Of a stretch of 64,000 nt of DNA, positions 17,321 through 26,261 are shown one piece after another. Position 1 is the first letter of the stretch; every line of letters begins with the position of its first letter. The notes under the pieces are model-generated. The model ran no database searches, was not told the origin of the DNA, and saw only the letters and a list, made by a program, of their open reading frames with translations. The position numbers and the translations under genes are program-made. Origin of the DNA: Epilithonimonas caeni DSM 17710 (GTDB taxonomy: Bacteria; Bacteroidota; Bacteroidia; Flavobacteriales; Weeksellaceae); contig NZ_AUFK01000014.1 in assembly GCF_000426465.1 (NCBI RefSeq), forward strand, positions 350,932 to 414,931. The letters run 5' to 3'.

Positions 17321-17346
17321 TGTCAGGCTGAGCCTGTCGAAGCCTT
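17321..17346. repeat. Dispersed TGTCAGGCTGAGCCTGTCGAAG-type repeat
   Basis: A copy of a short G+C-rich element that recurs at 47507-47532 and, inside a coding region, at 39322-39349 and 39586-39605. It contains the inverted pair CAGGCT / AGCCTG. Here it fills the gap between the zincin-like gene and csaA. Confidence 0.65.
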
Positions 17347-17359
17347 AAAATATTTAACA

Positions 17360-17704
17360 ATGACAAAACCTGAAATATCCTGGAGTGATTTTGAGAAAAT
17401 CGACATCAGAGTCGGAACCATCATTTCTGTGAATGATTTTGAAAAAGCCAGAAATCCTTCTTATCAACTGGAAATCGATTTTGGAGATCTAGGCATTAGA
17501 AAATCTTCTGCTCAAATCACAACTTTATATTCGAAAGAAGAATTGATAGGAAAACAGATTCTCGCTGTTGTGAATTTCCCGAAGAAACAAATCGCCAATT
17601 TCTTTAGTGAATGCCTTGTTCTTGGTGTCTATGGCGAAAATAAAAGTGAAGTAACTTTGTTAAGTCCGAGTTTGCCTGTGAAGAACGGATTGGAAGTCGG
17701 GTGA
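17360..17704 (+). CDS. csaA: CsaA-type tRNA-binding protein
   Basis: A 114-aa stand-alone tRNA-binding (EMAP/Arc1p-like OB-fold) domain. Typical motifs are DFEKIDIRVGTIISV near the start, IDFGDLGIRKSSAQITTLY in the middle and ECLVLGVYGE / VTLLSPSLPVKNGLEVG at the end, spanning the entire protein. CsaA binds tRNA in vitro and has been described as a secretion-associated chaperone in Bacillus; its cellular task is unsettled. The length matches the family exactly. Confidence 0.92.
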   Translation: MTKPEISWSDFEKIDIRVGTIISVNDFEKARNPSYQLEIDFGDLGIRKSSAQITTLYSKEELIGKQILAVVNFPKKQIANFFSECLVLGVYGENKSEVTLLSPSLPVKNGLEVG

Positions 17705-17726
17705 AATTCACTTAAAAATCAAAAAT

Positions 17727-18071
17727 TTATTTGATATAAGGTTTAACCTCATCAAGAATATCAAAAATCAATTCCATTGGTAAATCTTCTTCCATATCCA
17801 GAAGTAAGATTTTAAATTTTTTCCTGCCTTCAGATAAGAGCTTGGGATAATCCAATCTATCGCCGTGATAAAAGCTGAGATAATGTTTCTGATGTTGTTT
17901 ACTATAATAGAAATAGCAGAGCATCTTCTTTTTATATTTCAAAAAAGGAAGTCCAAAGCTGAAAGTTTCGGTAATCAGTTCATCAGAATTTAGAATCTTT
18001 TCCCGGATAAACAGAAGTGCACTCCTCGCAGGCTCATCGATCCGGTAAAAATATTCCTGAATTGGATTCAT
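17727..18071 (-). CDS. DUF1801-like protein
   Basis: A 114-aa soluble protein beginning MNPIQEYFYRIDEPARSALLFIREKI, with the central block TFSFGLPFLKYKKKMLCYFYY and YLSFYHGDRLDY, the pattern of the DUF1801/YdhG-like family (a small alpha+beta fold of unknown function). Its start overlaps the stop of the upstream ABC exporter gene (TAATG), so the two are translationally coupled on the minus strand. Confidence 0.75.
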   Translation of the reverse strand: MNPIQEYFYRIDEPARSALLFIREKILNSDELITETFSFGLPFLKYKKKMLCYFYYSKQHQKHYLSFYHGDRLDYPKLLSEGRKKFKILLLDMEEDLPMELIFDILDEVKPYIK

Positions 18072-19909
18072 TAATCAAAATTCTGAAGCTCAACCAACTT
18101 TCTGTAAGTGCCGTCTTTTTCCATCAATTCCTGATGAGAACCTTGCTCTACAATATCGCCTTTCTCCATCACGACAATATGGTCAGCTTTCTGGATCGTG
18201 GATAATCTGTGTGCAATCACCAAAGATGTCCTGTTCATCATCATCTTTTCCAAAGCGTCCTGAACATATCTTTCGGATTCAGTATCCAAAGCAGAAGTCG
18301 CTTCGTCAAGAATCATAATTGGTGGATTTTTCAAAACTGCCCTTGCAATGGAAACACGCTGTTTCTGTCCACCGGAAAGTTTGTTTCCGTCGTCTCCGAT
18401 ATTGGTATGATAGCCTTCCGGAAGCTGTGAAATAAAATCGTGAGCATTGGCAATTTTAGCCGATTCTATAATTTGTTCTTCGGTTGCATCGGGATTTCCC
18501 ATCAGGATATTATTGTAAACCGAGTCATTGAACAAAACAGATTCCTGAGTTACCATTCCCAACAATTTGCGATAATCCGTCAGTTTCAGATTTTTGATAT
18601 TATGTCCGTCAATCAGGATTTCGCCTTCGGAAACGTCGTAGAATCTGGCCAATAGATTAGCAATTGTTGTTTTTCCACTTCCGGATTGTCCAACTAACGC
18701 CACAGTCTTCCCTTTTGGCAGATCGATGGAGAAATTTTTCAGAATCAGATTAGATTTCTCGTAATAGAACCCAATATTTTTGAATTCAATTTTATCCTTT
18801 AATTCAGAAATTGGTGTCGGATTAGGGATTTCATCAACTTTCAGATTGTAATCCAAAACTTCGGAAACCCTTTCCAGACTCGCCATTCCACCCTGGATAT
18901 TAGAAACTGCATTTGACAACCGTTTTGCCGGATCTAAAATCTGGAAGAAAACTGCAATAAATGCTAAAAAAGTCGCAGGATCACGGTTGGTTCCGTTGAT
19001 GATCTCTGTTCCGGCGTACCAAGTGATCAACAACATCGTCACAGAACCCAGAAACTCACTCATTGGAGAAGCCAATTCCCGCCTTCTGCTCATCGATATG
19101 GCATGATGTTGCCACTGACTTGTGGTTTTATTAAAACGATTTTTCAGAATTTTATCCGCATTGAAAATCTTGATCACTTTTGAAGATTTCAAGGTTTCAT
19201 CAACCAAAGAGAAAAGATTCCCTAATTCTTCCTGTGCATTTTTAGCCTGTTTTTTCAAACTTTTTCCAACCCAGGAAATGATCCATCCCATAATCGGGAA
19301 AACGACCAATGAAAACAAGGTCAATTTTGGAGAAAGCAGAAACAACGCAGTCAATGATGAAATAATCATAAACGGCGAGTTCACAATATCCACCAGAGAA
19401 CCCATAATTCCGCTTTCTACACCACCGATATCGTTGGATATCCTGGACATCATATCACCTTTTCTTTGTTCCGTGAAAAAAGAAACCGGCAATTTCAGAA
19501 ACTTGTCGTACATCGCCGTTCTCAAATCTCTTGTGATACCAACTCGATAATTAACCAGCAAATAAGAGCCAATATAACGGAAGATATTCCTCAATAGAAA
19601 AGCAAAAGCCGTCATGCAGCAGAGAATCGCAAGAACTTTGATCCCGCCATGTTCATTAATATTGACTTGAATTGTATAATATGCCCAATCTTTCACATAG
19701 GAAAAATAATCCGCCAGTCTACCATTCCAAACCGGCGCTTTTGTAGTGTCGATCTCATCAGAAGTTCCGAACATTATGCTGAGAATCGGAAGCAATGTCC
19801 CTATGGAAAAGATTTGCAACAGCGAGTAAAGAATGTTAAAAAACATACTTCCCCAAAGGTATTTCTGATGCGGTTTTGCAAAACCTAAAATTCGTTGGTA
19901 TGGTTTCAT
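18071..19909 (-). CDS. ABC exporter, fused permease-ATPase (MsbA-like)
   Basis: A 612-aa half-transporter. Six transmembrane helices occupy about residues 18-320, and the ATPase domain about 365-600, with Walker A GQSGSGKTT, Q-loop VTQESVLFND, signature LSGGQKQR, Walker B IMILDEATSALD and H-loop IAHRLSTI. The family includes MsbA lipid flippases and multidrug exporters; substrate cannot be read from sequence. It works as a homodimer in the inner membrane. A -7-like element TATTTTTG lies upstream (19927-19934, minus strand). It is coupled to the downstream DUF1801 gene. Confidence 0.92.
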   Translation of the reverse strand: MKPYQRILGFAKPHQKYLWGSMFFNILYSLLQIFSIGTLLPILSIMFGTSDEIDTTKAPVWNGRLADYFSYVKDWAYYTIQVNINEHGGIKVLAILCCMTAFAFLLRNIFRYIGSYLLVNYRVGITRDLRTAMYDKFLKLPVSFFTEQRKGDMMSRISNDIGGVESGIMGSLVDIVNSPFMIISSLTALFLLSPKLTLFSLVVFPIMGWIISWVGKSLKKQAKNAQEELGNLFSLVDETLKSSKVIKIFNADKILKNRFNKTTSQWQHHAISMSRRRELASPMSEFLGSVTMLLITWYAGTEIINGTNRDPATFLAFIAVFFQILDPAKRLSNAVSNIQGGMASLERVSEVLDYNLKVDEIPNPTPISELKDKIEFKNIGFYYEKSNLILKNFSIDLPKGKTVALVGQSGSGKTTIANLLARFYDVSEGEILIDGHNIKNLKLTDYRKLLGMVTQESVLFNDSVYNNILMGNPDATEEQIIESAKIANAHDFISQLPEGYHTNIGDDGNKLSGGQKQRVSIARAVLKNPPIMILDEATSALDTESERYVQDALEKMMMNRTSLVIAHRLSTIQKADHIVVMEKGDIVEQGSHQELMEKDGTYRKLVELQNFD

Positions 19910-20043
19910 TAAGAAAAATTGAAAGGCAAAAATACGGAAAATAAATAGCTTGCAATAGATGAAAGAAAATAGATAAAAGATAAAAGACTCACAATCATTA
20001 TATTTTATCTATAAAACACTTCTTTCTACTACTTGTCAAGACG

Positions 20044-20970
20044 TTAGAAATCGTATTTTACCTTATCGTTATACTTCGGCTGGAAGTTCTTGGTATCGAA
20101 TTTTTCAATCGTTTTAGCGAAATTATTGATAATGTTGGTCAGATTGTCTGCATCTACAATATTGATATCATCATTCACAGCGTGGTAATGAAAAGCTTTG
20201 TTCATATCAACTGTCGAGATAGAATGTGCAATAATCTTTCTTTTTACAAAATTCACATTATCAGACCTATAGAATAATTGCTGGCCTTGATATGGGTCTG
20301 GATAAACCTTTAAACCATTGACTGCGTTTGCATTGATCAATTCATCAAAATCAGAAAGCTCATCGCCTGTCATAAAAACTGCATTTTTCCCGAACTGAGA
20401 TTCCGTTGCCAGCATTTCGAAATTGAAGAGCGCTTTGATATTATTGAAAACAGGATTAAGATTTTGATTTTCAGATAATGCTTTTGAACCAATCAATCCG
20501 ATCTCTTCCGCATTGAAAGCCATAAAAACCATTGAATAATCTGTCTTTTTATCTTTAAAATAATCAGCCAGGCCAATCACTGTAGAAACTCCGCTTGCAT
20601 CGTCATCAGCTCCGTTGTAGATATTATCTCCTTCCTTGTCATTAGTTCCAATGTGGTCAAAATGTGCTGAAAAAGCCAAACTCTGTTCTGATTTTCCTTT
20701 TTTGATTCCACAAACATTGTAACCTTTTTGTCCTTTGTACTCGAAAGGAACCAGGTAAGAATCTCCGAAGCAGTAACCCAGGCTATTTTTTTTGAATTCC
20801 TGAGCGATGTATTCCGCAGCTTTATCATTTTCAGGCGTTCCGAATTTCCTGCCTTTCATTTCATCAGAAGCTAAAGTTGAGACGATACCGACAACTCTTT
20901 CTTTGGAAATATCCTGAGCAAAAGACAGAAACGATCGGGCAATTAAAACAATGGAGATTACTTTTTTCAT
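20044..20970 (-). CDS. Secreted M28 family zinc peptidase
   Basis: A 308-aa protein with a signal peptide (cleavage near SFAQ, residue 19). The di-zinc aminopeptidase motifs are visible: AFSAHFDHIG (zinc His and Asp), YNGADDDASGVST (bridging Asp), AFNAEEIGLIGS (catalytic Glu and zinc Glu), LFNFEMLA (normally Asp; here Glu in the zinc-ligand region) and a final AHSISTVDMNKAFHYHAVNDD with the last His ligand. It probably releases N-terminal amino acids from peptides outside the cytoplasm. It is monocistronic on the minus strand. Confidence 0.88.
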   Translation of the reverse strand: MKKVISIVLIARSFLSFAQDISKERVVGIVSTLASDEMKGRKFGTPENDKAAEYIAQEFKKNSLGYCFGDSYLVPFEYKGQKGYNVCGIKKGKSEQSLAFSAHFDHIGTNDKEGDNIYNGADDDASGVSTVIGLADYFKDKKTDYSMVFMAFNAEEIGLIGSKALSENQNLNPVFNNIKALFNFEMLATESQFGKNAVFMTGDELSDFDELINANAVNGLKVYPDPYQGQQLFYRSDNVNFVKRKIIAHSISTVDMNKAFHYHAVNDDINIVDADNLTNIINNFAKTIEKFDTKNFQPKYNDKVKYDF

Positions 20971-21030
20971 AGTTCAGATTTATTAATTAAGTATTATAAG
21001 TCCCTTTTTTATCCAAATTGTTACCAATAA

Positions 21031-21609
21031 TCAAACATAAAGGTAATATCGTTTATAAATAAAGAAAATCTCGAACAAAATGAAAAATAATAAAACGCCT
21101 GCATAATAGATATTCTTTTTTGAATTAATGAAAACCAGTGCAAAGCTTAGCGGAATATGTGTTATCATCCGTATTCCATATAATGGCATTAGCGAGTCCA
21201 GATAATCTTTTCCCTTATATAGTGTATCTACAAGGTCTAGGCAAAACATTATCCCAAGGAAAGCAAAAAGCCATTTTCTTCGGGAGAAAAAATAATTTTT
21301 GTAATCATTGCCATAATCTTTCACATCTGTCGGATAAAGCAATGTACAAAGGACAAAAAACAAAATGATGTAACCAATAATGAAGATATATTGTGTAAAG
21401 GTCCAGGACGTAATGGCTCTAAGACGGTATTCCCACCACCAGAAATGGATCATCAAAATAAAAACATACAGAACCAATAACAGATGTAACCAAAATGGTT
21501 TGTTCCTCCCGGGATGCTGTATGAATCTCACGCTTCCATTCAACAACGTTCCGATTCCCAGACTCAGGATAATGCTGATGATTGTTTTTAAATGATTGAA
21601 TGTGTCCAC
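21031..21609 (-). CDS. Hypothetical multi-pass membrane protein
   Basis: A 192-aa protein with five or six hydrophobic segments (near residues 8-25, 40-60, 72-92, 110-128, 145-162, 168-185). It starts at GTG 21609; no ATG lies near the first helix. No family was recognised. It ends in a hydrophobic, aromatic-rich helix and a short basic tail. It is separated from the upstream DUF4293 gene by a hairpin terminator, so it is probably transcribed on its own. Confidence 0.5.
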   Translation of the reverse strand: MDTFNHLKTIISIILSLGIGTLLNGSVRFIQHPGRNKPFWLHLLLVLYVFILMIHFWWWEYRLRAITSWTFTQYIFIIGYIILFFVLCTLLYPTDVKDYGNDYKNYFFSRRKWLFAFLGIMFCLDLVDTLYKGKDYLDSLMPLYGIRMITHIPLSFALVFINSKKNIYYAGVLLFFILFEIFFIYKRYYLYV

Positions 21610-21645
21610 GCTACCAATCTTTTACACAAATCTATCAAAATAAAA

Positions 21646-21670
21646 AACAGCTTCCAAAAAGGAAGCTGTT
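21646..21670 (-). terminator. Terminator downstream of the DUF4293 gene
   Basis: A perfect 10-bp stem (AACAGCTTCC / GGAAGCTGTT) with a 5-nt loop, followed on the minus strand by a T-rich run. It ends the DUF4293 transcript before the next minus-strand gene. Confidence 0.75.
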
Positions 21671-21695
21671 CTCACTCAAAAAAATCGTCGTAAGC

Positions 21696-22085
21696 CTATC
21701 GAAGTCTGTCCACAGATTTTACGAGCCTCTCATCTTTTCTGATGTAAACATTTGCCAAAAGCAAACATATCATCGAGATGAATGGGAAAATCGGCTCAAT
21801 ACCCTTCTCAGGAAACTGAATTCCTCCGGATAAATTTAGTAACCAGTAAATCAAAAGACCAACCAACAAAGCGTTTATAATAAGGCTGATGTTGTTCAGC
21901 AATATTTGTCTTTTCCTGTTTTTGAAACTAAAAATACTCAATACCCCGAATAATATTAAAATCACCGTCGAAGCATTGATCGTCAAATATTTTCCAAGGA
22001 TATCAAAATCCTGTGCGGTAATGTTAAGGAAGACACTTCCCAAAACGGCTAAAAATATCCAGACAGTTTGTATTCTTTGTAACAT
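21696..22085 (-). CDS. DUF4293 family membrane protein
   Basis: A 129-aa protein with four transmembrane helices starting MLQRIQTVWIFLAVLGSVFL, the recognisable N-terminus of the DUF4293 family, which is confined to Bacteroidota. Its function is unknown. It is transcribed divergently from rho, a gene order often conserved in flavobacteria. The C-terminal segment IRKDERLVKSVDRLR is basic and probably cytosolic. Confidence 0.85.
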   Translation of the reverse strand: MLQRIQTVWIFLAVLGSVFLNITAQDFDILGKYLTINASTVILILFGVLSIFSFKNRKRQILLNNISLIINALLVGLLIYWLLNLSGGIQFPEKGIEPIFPFISMICLLLANVYIRKDERLVKSVDRLR

Positions 22086-22142
22086 ATTTATTATAAATCC
22101 TTTATAAAAAAGGTTAAAATAGATTGCAAAAATAAAATAATT

Positions 22143-22173
22143 TTTGCGTAATTCAAAAATTAATGTAGATTTG
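22143..22173 (+). promoter_or_regulatory. Promoter of rho
   Basis: TTTG (22143-22146), a 19-bp spacer and TAGATTTG (22166-22173) give a textbook Bacteroidota promoter. The resulting leader before the rho start at 22259 would be roughly 80 nt, long enough for the leader-mediated autoregulation known for rho in other bacteria, but no specific structure was identified. Confidence 0.75.
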
Positions 22174-22258
22174 CATTGTAATCACTCAATAAAAATGGTA
22201 ACCTCCTGGTTTTCATTCTTACTTATACACAAATAAAAATTACCTTTTACGTATTTAT

Positions 22259-24037
22259 ATGTTTAATATTGAAACGCTACGGTCAAAATCCGATGAGGAA
22301 TTGGCTCAACTTTCTAAAGATCTAGGCGTTAAATTGGCTAAGAAAAGCTCTCCTGAAGAAACCGTTTTCGCTATTCTGGACTATCAGGCTTCCAATCCGA
22401 AGATCATTAAAGATTATCTTAACGCTACTCAAGAAAATATGACAAAAAAAACAGAAGAGAATCCTTCAGGAAATGCCGCTCCTGCAAAGAAAAGAGGCAG
22501 GAAGCCCGCAGAGAAGCCGAAAGAAGAAAATATAATTCCAACGGAAACTGTTGCTGCCACCAGCACTGAAAAAGTTCCGGCGGAGATTGTAAAGGAAGAA
22601 GTAAAAGCTCCGAATCCGCCAAAGAAAAAAGCGCCAAGAGCGAGAATCACTCCAACTCAGACAGAGGAACCAGCTTCTACCATTCCAGCTTCCACCGAGG
22701 AAGTAACCCCAAAGACTGATGAAAAGCCTGAGCAAGAGGAAAGAAAGCCTCAACAAAAGCAACAGCCTAAGCAGCAAAACAATCAGCAGCAGCAAAAGAC
22801 CAATAACAACAATAGAGGTCAGCAAAAAGCACAAAATCCCAATTCTCAACAACACAACAATCAAAAAGAACAATCCGAAACACAACAGCCAGAAGTTGCA
22901 GCCCCAAAAAAGGAATTCAACTTTGATGGAATTGTAACCATAGAAGGCGTTTTGGAAATCCTTCCGGACAACTACGGCTTCCTTCGTTCTTCAGATTTCA
23001 GTTATATTTCTTCTCCGGACGATGTTTATGTTTCTACCAATCAGATCAGAAATTATGGTCTGAAGACCGGAGACACTGTGAAAGGAATTGTAAGATTGCC
23101 AAAAGAAGGTGAAAAATATTTTTCTCTCCAGAAACCAACGGAAGTTAACGGAAGAGACCTGGCATTCATCAAAGACAGAGTAGCTTTTGAATTTTTGACA
23201 CCGCTTTTCCCTCAGGAGAAATTCAATTTGGCAGGTAAAAACTCTACACTTTCTACAAGAATTGTAGATTTATTTGCGCCAATCGGAAAAGGGCAAAGAG
23301 CGATGATTGTTGCACAACCGAAAACAGGTAAAACAATTTTACTTAAAGATATCGCCAACGCTATTTCTGCCAATCATCCGGAAGCTTACATGATGGTCCT
23401 TCTAATCGATGAAAGACCTGAGGAAGTTACCGATATGCAGAGAAGCGTGAATGCAGAAGTCATTGCTTCTACATTTGATGAAGCGGCTGATAAACACGTA
23501 AAAGTGGCAAATCTGGTTTTATCCAAAGCACAAAGAATGGTAGAATGCGGCCACGATGTGGTGATCCTTCTGGATTCTATTACACGTTTGGCAAGAGCTT
23601 ACAATACAGTAACGCCAGCATCCGGAAAGATCCTTTCCGGAGGTGTGGATGCCAATGCGCTCCACAGACCGAAACGCTTCTTCGGCGCCGCCAGAAAAAT
23701 CGAAAATGGAGGTTCTTTGACCATTATTGCAACCGCTTTGATCGATACGGGCTCCAAAATGGACGAAGTTATCTTCGAAGAGTTCAAGGGAACTGGAAAT
23801 ATGGAGCTGCAGTTGGATAGAAAAATTGCCAACAAACGTATTTATCCTGCTGTAGATTTGGTTGCATCTAGCACGAGAAGAGACGACCTTCTTTTGGACG
23901 AGGCCACGCAACAACGCATGTGGATCATGCGAAAATATCTGGCAGATATGAATCCTCTGGAAGCTATGGAATTTGTCCAGAAACAGATCAAAGGGACAAG
24001 AAATAATGAGGAATTCCTGATGTCTATGAATAGATAA
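22259..24037 (+). CDS. rho: Transcription termination factor Rho
   Basis: A 592-aa hexameric RNA-dependent ATPase that terminates transcription. Order: Rho-N domain (about residues 1-48, [17 protein letters not shown]), a long Lys/Pro/Gln/Asn-rich insertion (about 60-220), the cold-shock-like RNA-binding domain ([20 protein letters not shown]), then the ATPase with Walker [16 protein letters not shown], Walker [19 protein letters not shown], the Q-loop region [20 protein letters not shown] and the R-loop [26 protein letters not shown]. coli Rho is 419 aa, and the extra length here is almost all the disordered insertion, usual in Bacteroidota and Actinobacteria. Confidence 0.97.
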   Translation: MFNIETLRSKSDEELAQLSKDLGVKLAKKSSPEETVFAILDYQASNPKIIKDYLNATQENMTKKTEENPSGNAAPAKKRGRKPAEKPKEENIIPTETVAATSTEKVPAEIVKEEVKAPNPPKKKAPRARITPTQTEEPASTIPASTEEVTPKTDEKPEQEERKPQQKQQPKQQNNQQQQKTNNNNRGQQKAQNPNSQQHNNQKEQSETQQPEVAAPKKEFNFDGIVTIEGVLEILPDNYGFLRSSDFSYISSPDDVYVSTNQIRNYGLKTGDTVKGIVRLPKEGEKYFSLQKPTEVNGRDLAFIKDRVAFEFLTPLFPQEKFNLAGKNSTLSTRIVDLFAPIGKGQRAMIVAQPKTGKTILLKDIANAISANHPEAYMMVLLIDERPEEVTDMQRSVNAEVIASTFDEAADKHVKVANLVLSKAQRMVECGHDVVILLDSITRLARAYNTVTPASGKILSGGVDANALHRPKRFFGAARKIENGGSLTIIATALIDTGSKMDEVIFEEFKGTGNMELQLDRKIANKRIYPAVDLVASSTRRDDLLLDEATQQRMWIMRKYLADMNPLEAMEFVQKQIKGTRNNEEFLMSMNR

Positions 24038-24060
24038 TTCACACATTAGATAAAAAAGCT

Positions 24061-24080
24061 CGGCTCGCATTTGCGAGCCG
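24061..24080 (+). terminator. Terminator of rho
   Basis: A strong G+C-rich stem (CGGCTCGCA / TGCGAGCCG) with a 2-nt loop, followed by a T-rich stretch, 23 bp after the rho stop. Because the next gene is convergent, it may act in both directions. Confidence 0.8.
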
Positions 24081-24114
24081 TAACTTTATTATTACCAAGG
24101 CAATAAATTTATTT

Positions 24115-24408
24115 TTAAGCGACGAAAACATCTTCAACATCTGTTTTTCTGCTGAGAACTGCGTGTGCATATGAGCAATGCGCTTTGATAGACCACCCAT
24201 TCTTCCTTGCAAATTCTACCGATTTTTCTACCAAAGTCCTTCCCAATCCTTTCCCTTCGAATTTTGGAAAAACCATTACATAGCTCACAATCAACTTTTT
24301 AAGTTCAGGAACAATCGTGTAGGTCAATCTCCCGATTTCTTCCTGATGATTTTTCATGGATATAAATCCACCATTCCCAGACTTTTTGTTTTCGAAAATA
24401 AGCTCCAT
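24115..24408 (-). CDS. GNAT-like N-acetyltransferase (short form)
   Basis: A 97-aa protein matching the small GNAT family sometimes named after YjdJ/Gcn5-related acetyltransferases. It shows a strand IGRLTYTIVPELKKLIVSYVMV, then the acetyl-CoA pyrophosphate-binding loop KFEGKGLGRTLVEKSVEFAR (Q/RxxGxG/A-type), then KAHCSYAHAVLSR. This short form consists of little more than the acetyl-CoA-binding core. The substrate is unknown. Confidence 0.8.
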   Translation of the reverse strand: MELIFENKKSGNGGFISMKNHQEEIGRLTYTIVPELKKLIVSYVMVFPKFEGKGLGRTLVEKSVEFARKNGWSIKAHCSYAHAVLSRKTDVEDVFVA

Positions 24409-24476
24409 AAAAATTTGTTTTGAAAGTTATTAGCTAAAATTATTCCAAAAATTTTGATTTAAGGGTAAATGGAGTG

Positions 24477-24983
24477 TTAAATTTTTGCCTCTATGTATTT
24501 GAATAATATCGAGATAACAAAAGCGACCAACACCAATAAGAAATTTCTTTTTGTCTCGCTCGTTTTGAACAACTCTTGAACTATTCTCCTGACTTTATCA
24601 TATTCAAAAAATAATATGACAAAGACGAGAACCTGGTAATATATCGCTGAATTCAAAGCTTTTATATCGTAAATATAATCCTGAATAATGATATTCGAAA
24701 GAATGATGGTCAATAAAATACATCCGAAGATCCTCGTCCTATTAAGTAATAAACAAATTCCGCCCAAGATCTCCAGAATACCAATGATAATAGGATAAGC
24801 CAACGAATAGGAATAGAACGACCACATCAATTGATGACCTTCTGATAAATTGGAATCGGCCGATTTCTCAAAACCCTGAAACTGGACAGGCTTACCTAAA
24901 CCATAAACAATCATTGAACCGGCTACCACAAAAATTATTGTCCAATAAAAGAGATAAGTGATGGTCTCTATGGAAATTTTCAT
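24477..24983 (-). CDS. DoxX-like membrane protein
   Basis: A 168-aa protein with four transmembrane segments (near residues 8-28, 55-75, 80-105, 115-135) and a short charged tail with a fifth hydrophobic stretch. The segment IIGILEILGGICLLLNRTRIFGCILLTIILSNIIIQDYIY resembles the DoxX/SURF4-like four-helix fold. It lies just upstream of the IS1 element's left end (25011), but its coding region is intact. The function is unknown. Confidence 0.6.
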   Translation of the reverse strand: MKISIETITYLFYWTIIFVVAGSMIVYGLGKPVQFQGFEKSADSNLSEGHQLMWSFYSYSLAYPIIIGILEILGGICLLLNRTRIFGCILLTIILSNIIIQDYIYDIKALNSAIYYQVLVFVILFFEYDKVRRIVQELFKTSETKRNFLLVLVAFVISILFKYIEAKI

Positions 24984-25010
24984 CAGATCAAGATTAATAA
25001 TTGTTCTATA

Positions 25011-25920
25011 GGTCTTCCAAGTTTCTGAAATGTTAGTTTTAAATTAAAAAATCATGGCATGGACATCTTTTTGAAACTTTCATAACCAAAAATAGATCTT
25101 CAGAACTGCCTGGGTGATTCTCATGCTTTTACTAAAACAAATGGTTTTTCTCCCGAATCTCCTGAGATGGGTTCTGATATTTAGATTTTTTCTCTCGATC
25201 CCATTGGTCCCATATCTTTGGGTAATATGGATGTCTTCGGGAATCAGATATTGGTAATTTCTCAGTTTATCTGTATAGATATTTTCTGTTTTGGCATTGA
25301 GCAATGTTTTTATCACGGCATTGAGTGTCCTGTTATTTCTTCTGCCGATATAGAAGGCCACAACTTTTTTGGTCGTTTTATCAATCGCATAGGCCAGCCA
25401 CATCAGATTACTTTTCTTTTTGATGAAAAATCGCATCTCATCCAGTTCGTAGGTCTTTCCAAATAACAGAACAGGAATACGAATATTCTCAGAAATATTT
25501 TGGATTCTTTTGAGTACTGTTGTGGCAGATATGTTCAATACTCTTGCGATCGAGCGGATACCGAGACCTTCTTTTATTAATTGACCGATTTTAAAATCAG
25601 TTTCTTTCCTGTATGCATTGTATGAGTAATGATCCAGAAATCTTAGACCACAGTTTTTACAGAAATATTGTTGTTTCCCGGTTTTGGTATGTCCGTTCTT
25701 TGTGATATCTACAGAATAGCAAAAAGTACAGATACCCGACTCACTAACTTTGATACACCTGTTATGATTCTCAATCATTTGCGATATGTTTTTTCTTCAA
25801 AAATAAACGAGAGCAGGTAATTCCTACTCTCGCTTTTAAATTTTTTAATTATTATTTTATCTGATTTTCAACGAATTTAACATTGAAAACTATACTCATC
25901 ACTAAGTTTGGAACATGACC
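25011..25920 (-). mobile_element. IS1-family insertion sequence
   Basis: The ends are set by matches to the IS1-type terminal motif (GGTnnTg.TCCAAcTTa.TGAt). At the left, GGTCTTCCAAGTTTCTG starts at 25011. At the right, the minus strand reads GGTCATGTTCCAAACTTAGT from 25920. Between lies one transposase gene and, upstream of it, a hairpin (25808-25832) that could block read-in transcription. The flanks (24999-25010 and 25921-25930) do not show a matching 8-9 bp duplication, so one side has probably been rearranged. The right flank is an RHS gene splinter. Confidence 0.65.
25080..25778 (-). CDS. IS1-family transposase
   Basis: A 232-aa single-frame transposase. An N-terminal zinc-ribbon (CTFCYSVDITKNGHTKTGKQQYFCKNCG, with Cys pairs near residues 17-20 and 40-43) is followed by a helix-turn-helix (GIRSIARVLNISATTVLKRI) and the DDE domain: Asp in YELDEMRFF, Asp in IYTDKLRNY and Glu in GIERKNLNIRTH. 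The last segment, RRFGRKTICFSKS, is typical of the IS1 InsB part. Unlike E. coli IS1, no frameshift is needed. It looks intact, so the element may be active. Confidence 0.92.
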   Translation of the reverse strand: MIENHNRCIKVSESGICTFCYSVDITKNGHTKTGKQQYFCKNCGLRFLDHYSYNAYRKETDFKIGQLIKEGLGIRSIARVLNISATTVLKRIQNISENIRIPVLLFGKTYELDEMRFFIKKKSNLMWLAYAIDKTTKKVVAFYIGRRNNRTLNAVIKTLLNAKTENIYTDKLRNYQYLIPEDIHITQRYGTNGIERKNLNIRTHLRRFGRKTICFSKSMRITQAVLKIYFWL

Positions 25921-26029
25921 CAATCCGAACGGGTAATAGTTGTTACGGCTTACCTCCTCTACACTGCCATCATCAGTATTTTTGGTGTAGCTCAGCCTCA
26001 CATTACCCAGATGGTCCTTGTACTGGTTT
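25921..26029 (-). pseudogene. RHS core splinter between two IS1 copies
   Basis: About 110 bp whose minus strand encodes the RHS block around GNVRLSYTKNTDDGSVEEV and NNYYPFG, nearly identical to the same block in the RHS genes at 27600-27710, 29640-29770 and 31740-31850. It has no start, no shell and no toxin tip: the frame runs directly into IS1 end sequence and stops about 25 codons later. It is the remnant of another RHS tail cassette, cut by IS1-related rearrangement. Confidence 0.75.
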
Positions 26030-26245
26030 TATTTTAAAGAACATCTTCTCCTTTGTAAAAACTCCATCACTAAATCTGAAACACCTGTTATGATGCTCAA
26101 TCATTTAAGGCATCATTTACCTACAAAAGCAAACGATAGTAGGCTAGACCTACCATTGTTCAACAACTTTAAAATTATTATTTTACTTGATTATCAACGA
26201 TTTAATATTTAAAATCATACCCATCACTAAGTTTGGAACATGATT
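26030..26245 (-). mobile_element. Truncated IS1 remnant
   Basis: A degenerate copy of the right end of the IS1 element at 25011-25920. It shares the terminal sequence (26222-26243, same text as 25897-25918), the following A+T-rich stretch, a diverged hairpin (near 26135-26155), and the first ~12 codons of the transposase (minus strand MIEHHNRCF near 26103-26080 versus MIENHNRCI in the intact copy). Homology then stops at the RHS splinter. It was left by an older insertion next to the putative immunity gene at 26262. Confidence 0.65.
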
Positions 26246-26261
26246 TCAACTTCAATAATCA

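Noticed and set aside
22425..22885. Minus-strand Leu/Phe-rich ORFs opposite rho
   Set aside because: They arise from the Lys/Gln/Pro-rich insertion codons of rho read in reverse; no independent signal.
25908..26212. Small plus-strand ORFs (61 and 64 codons) beside the IS1 element
   Set aside because: They overlap the RHS splinter and the IS1 remnant, which explain the sequence on the minus strand.
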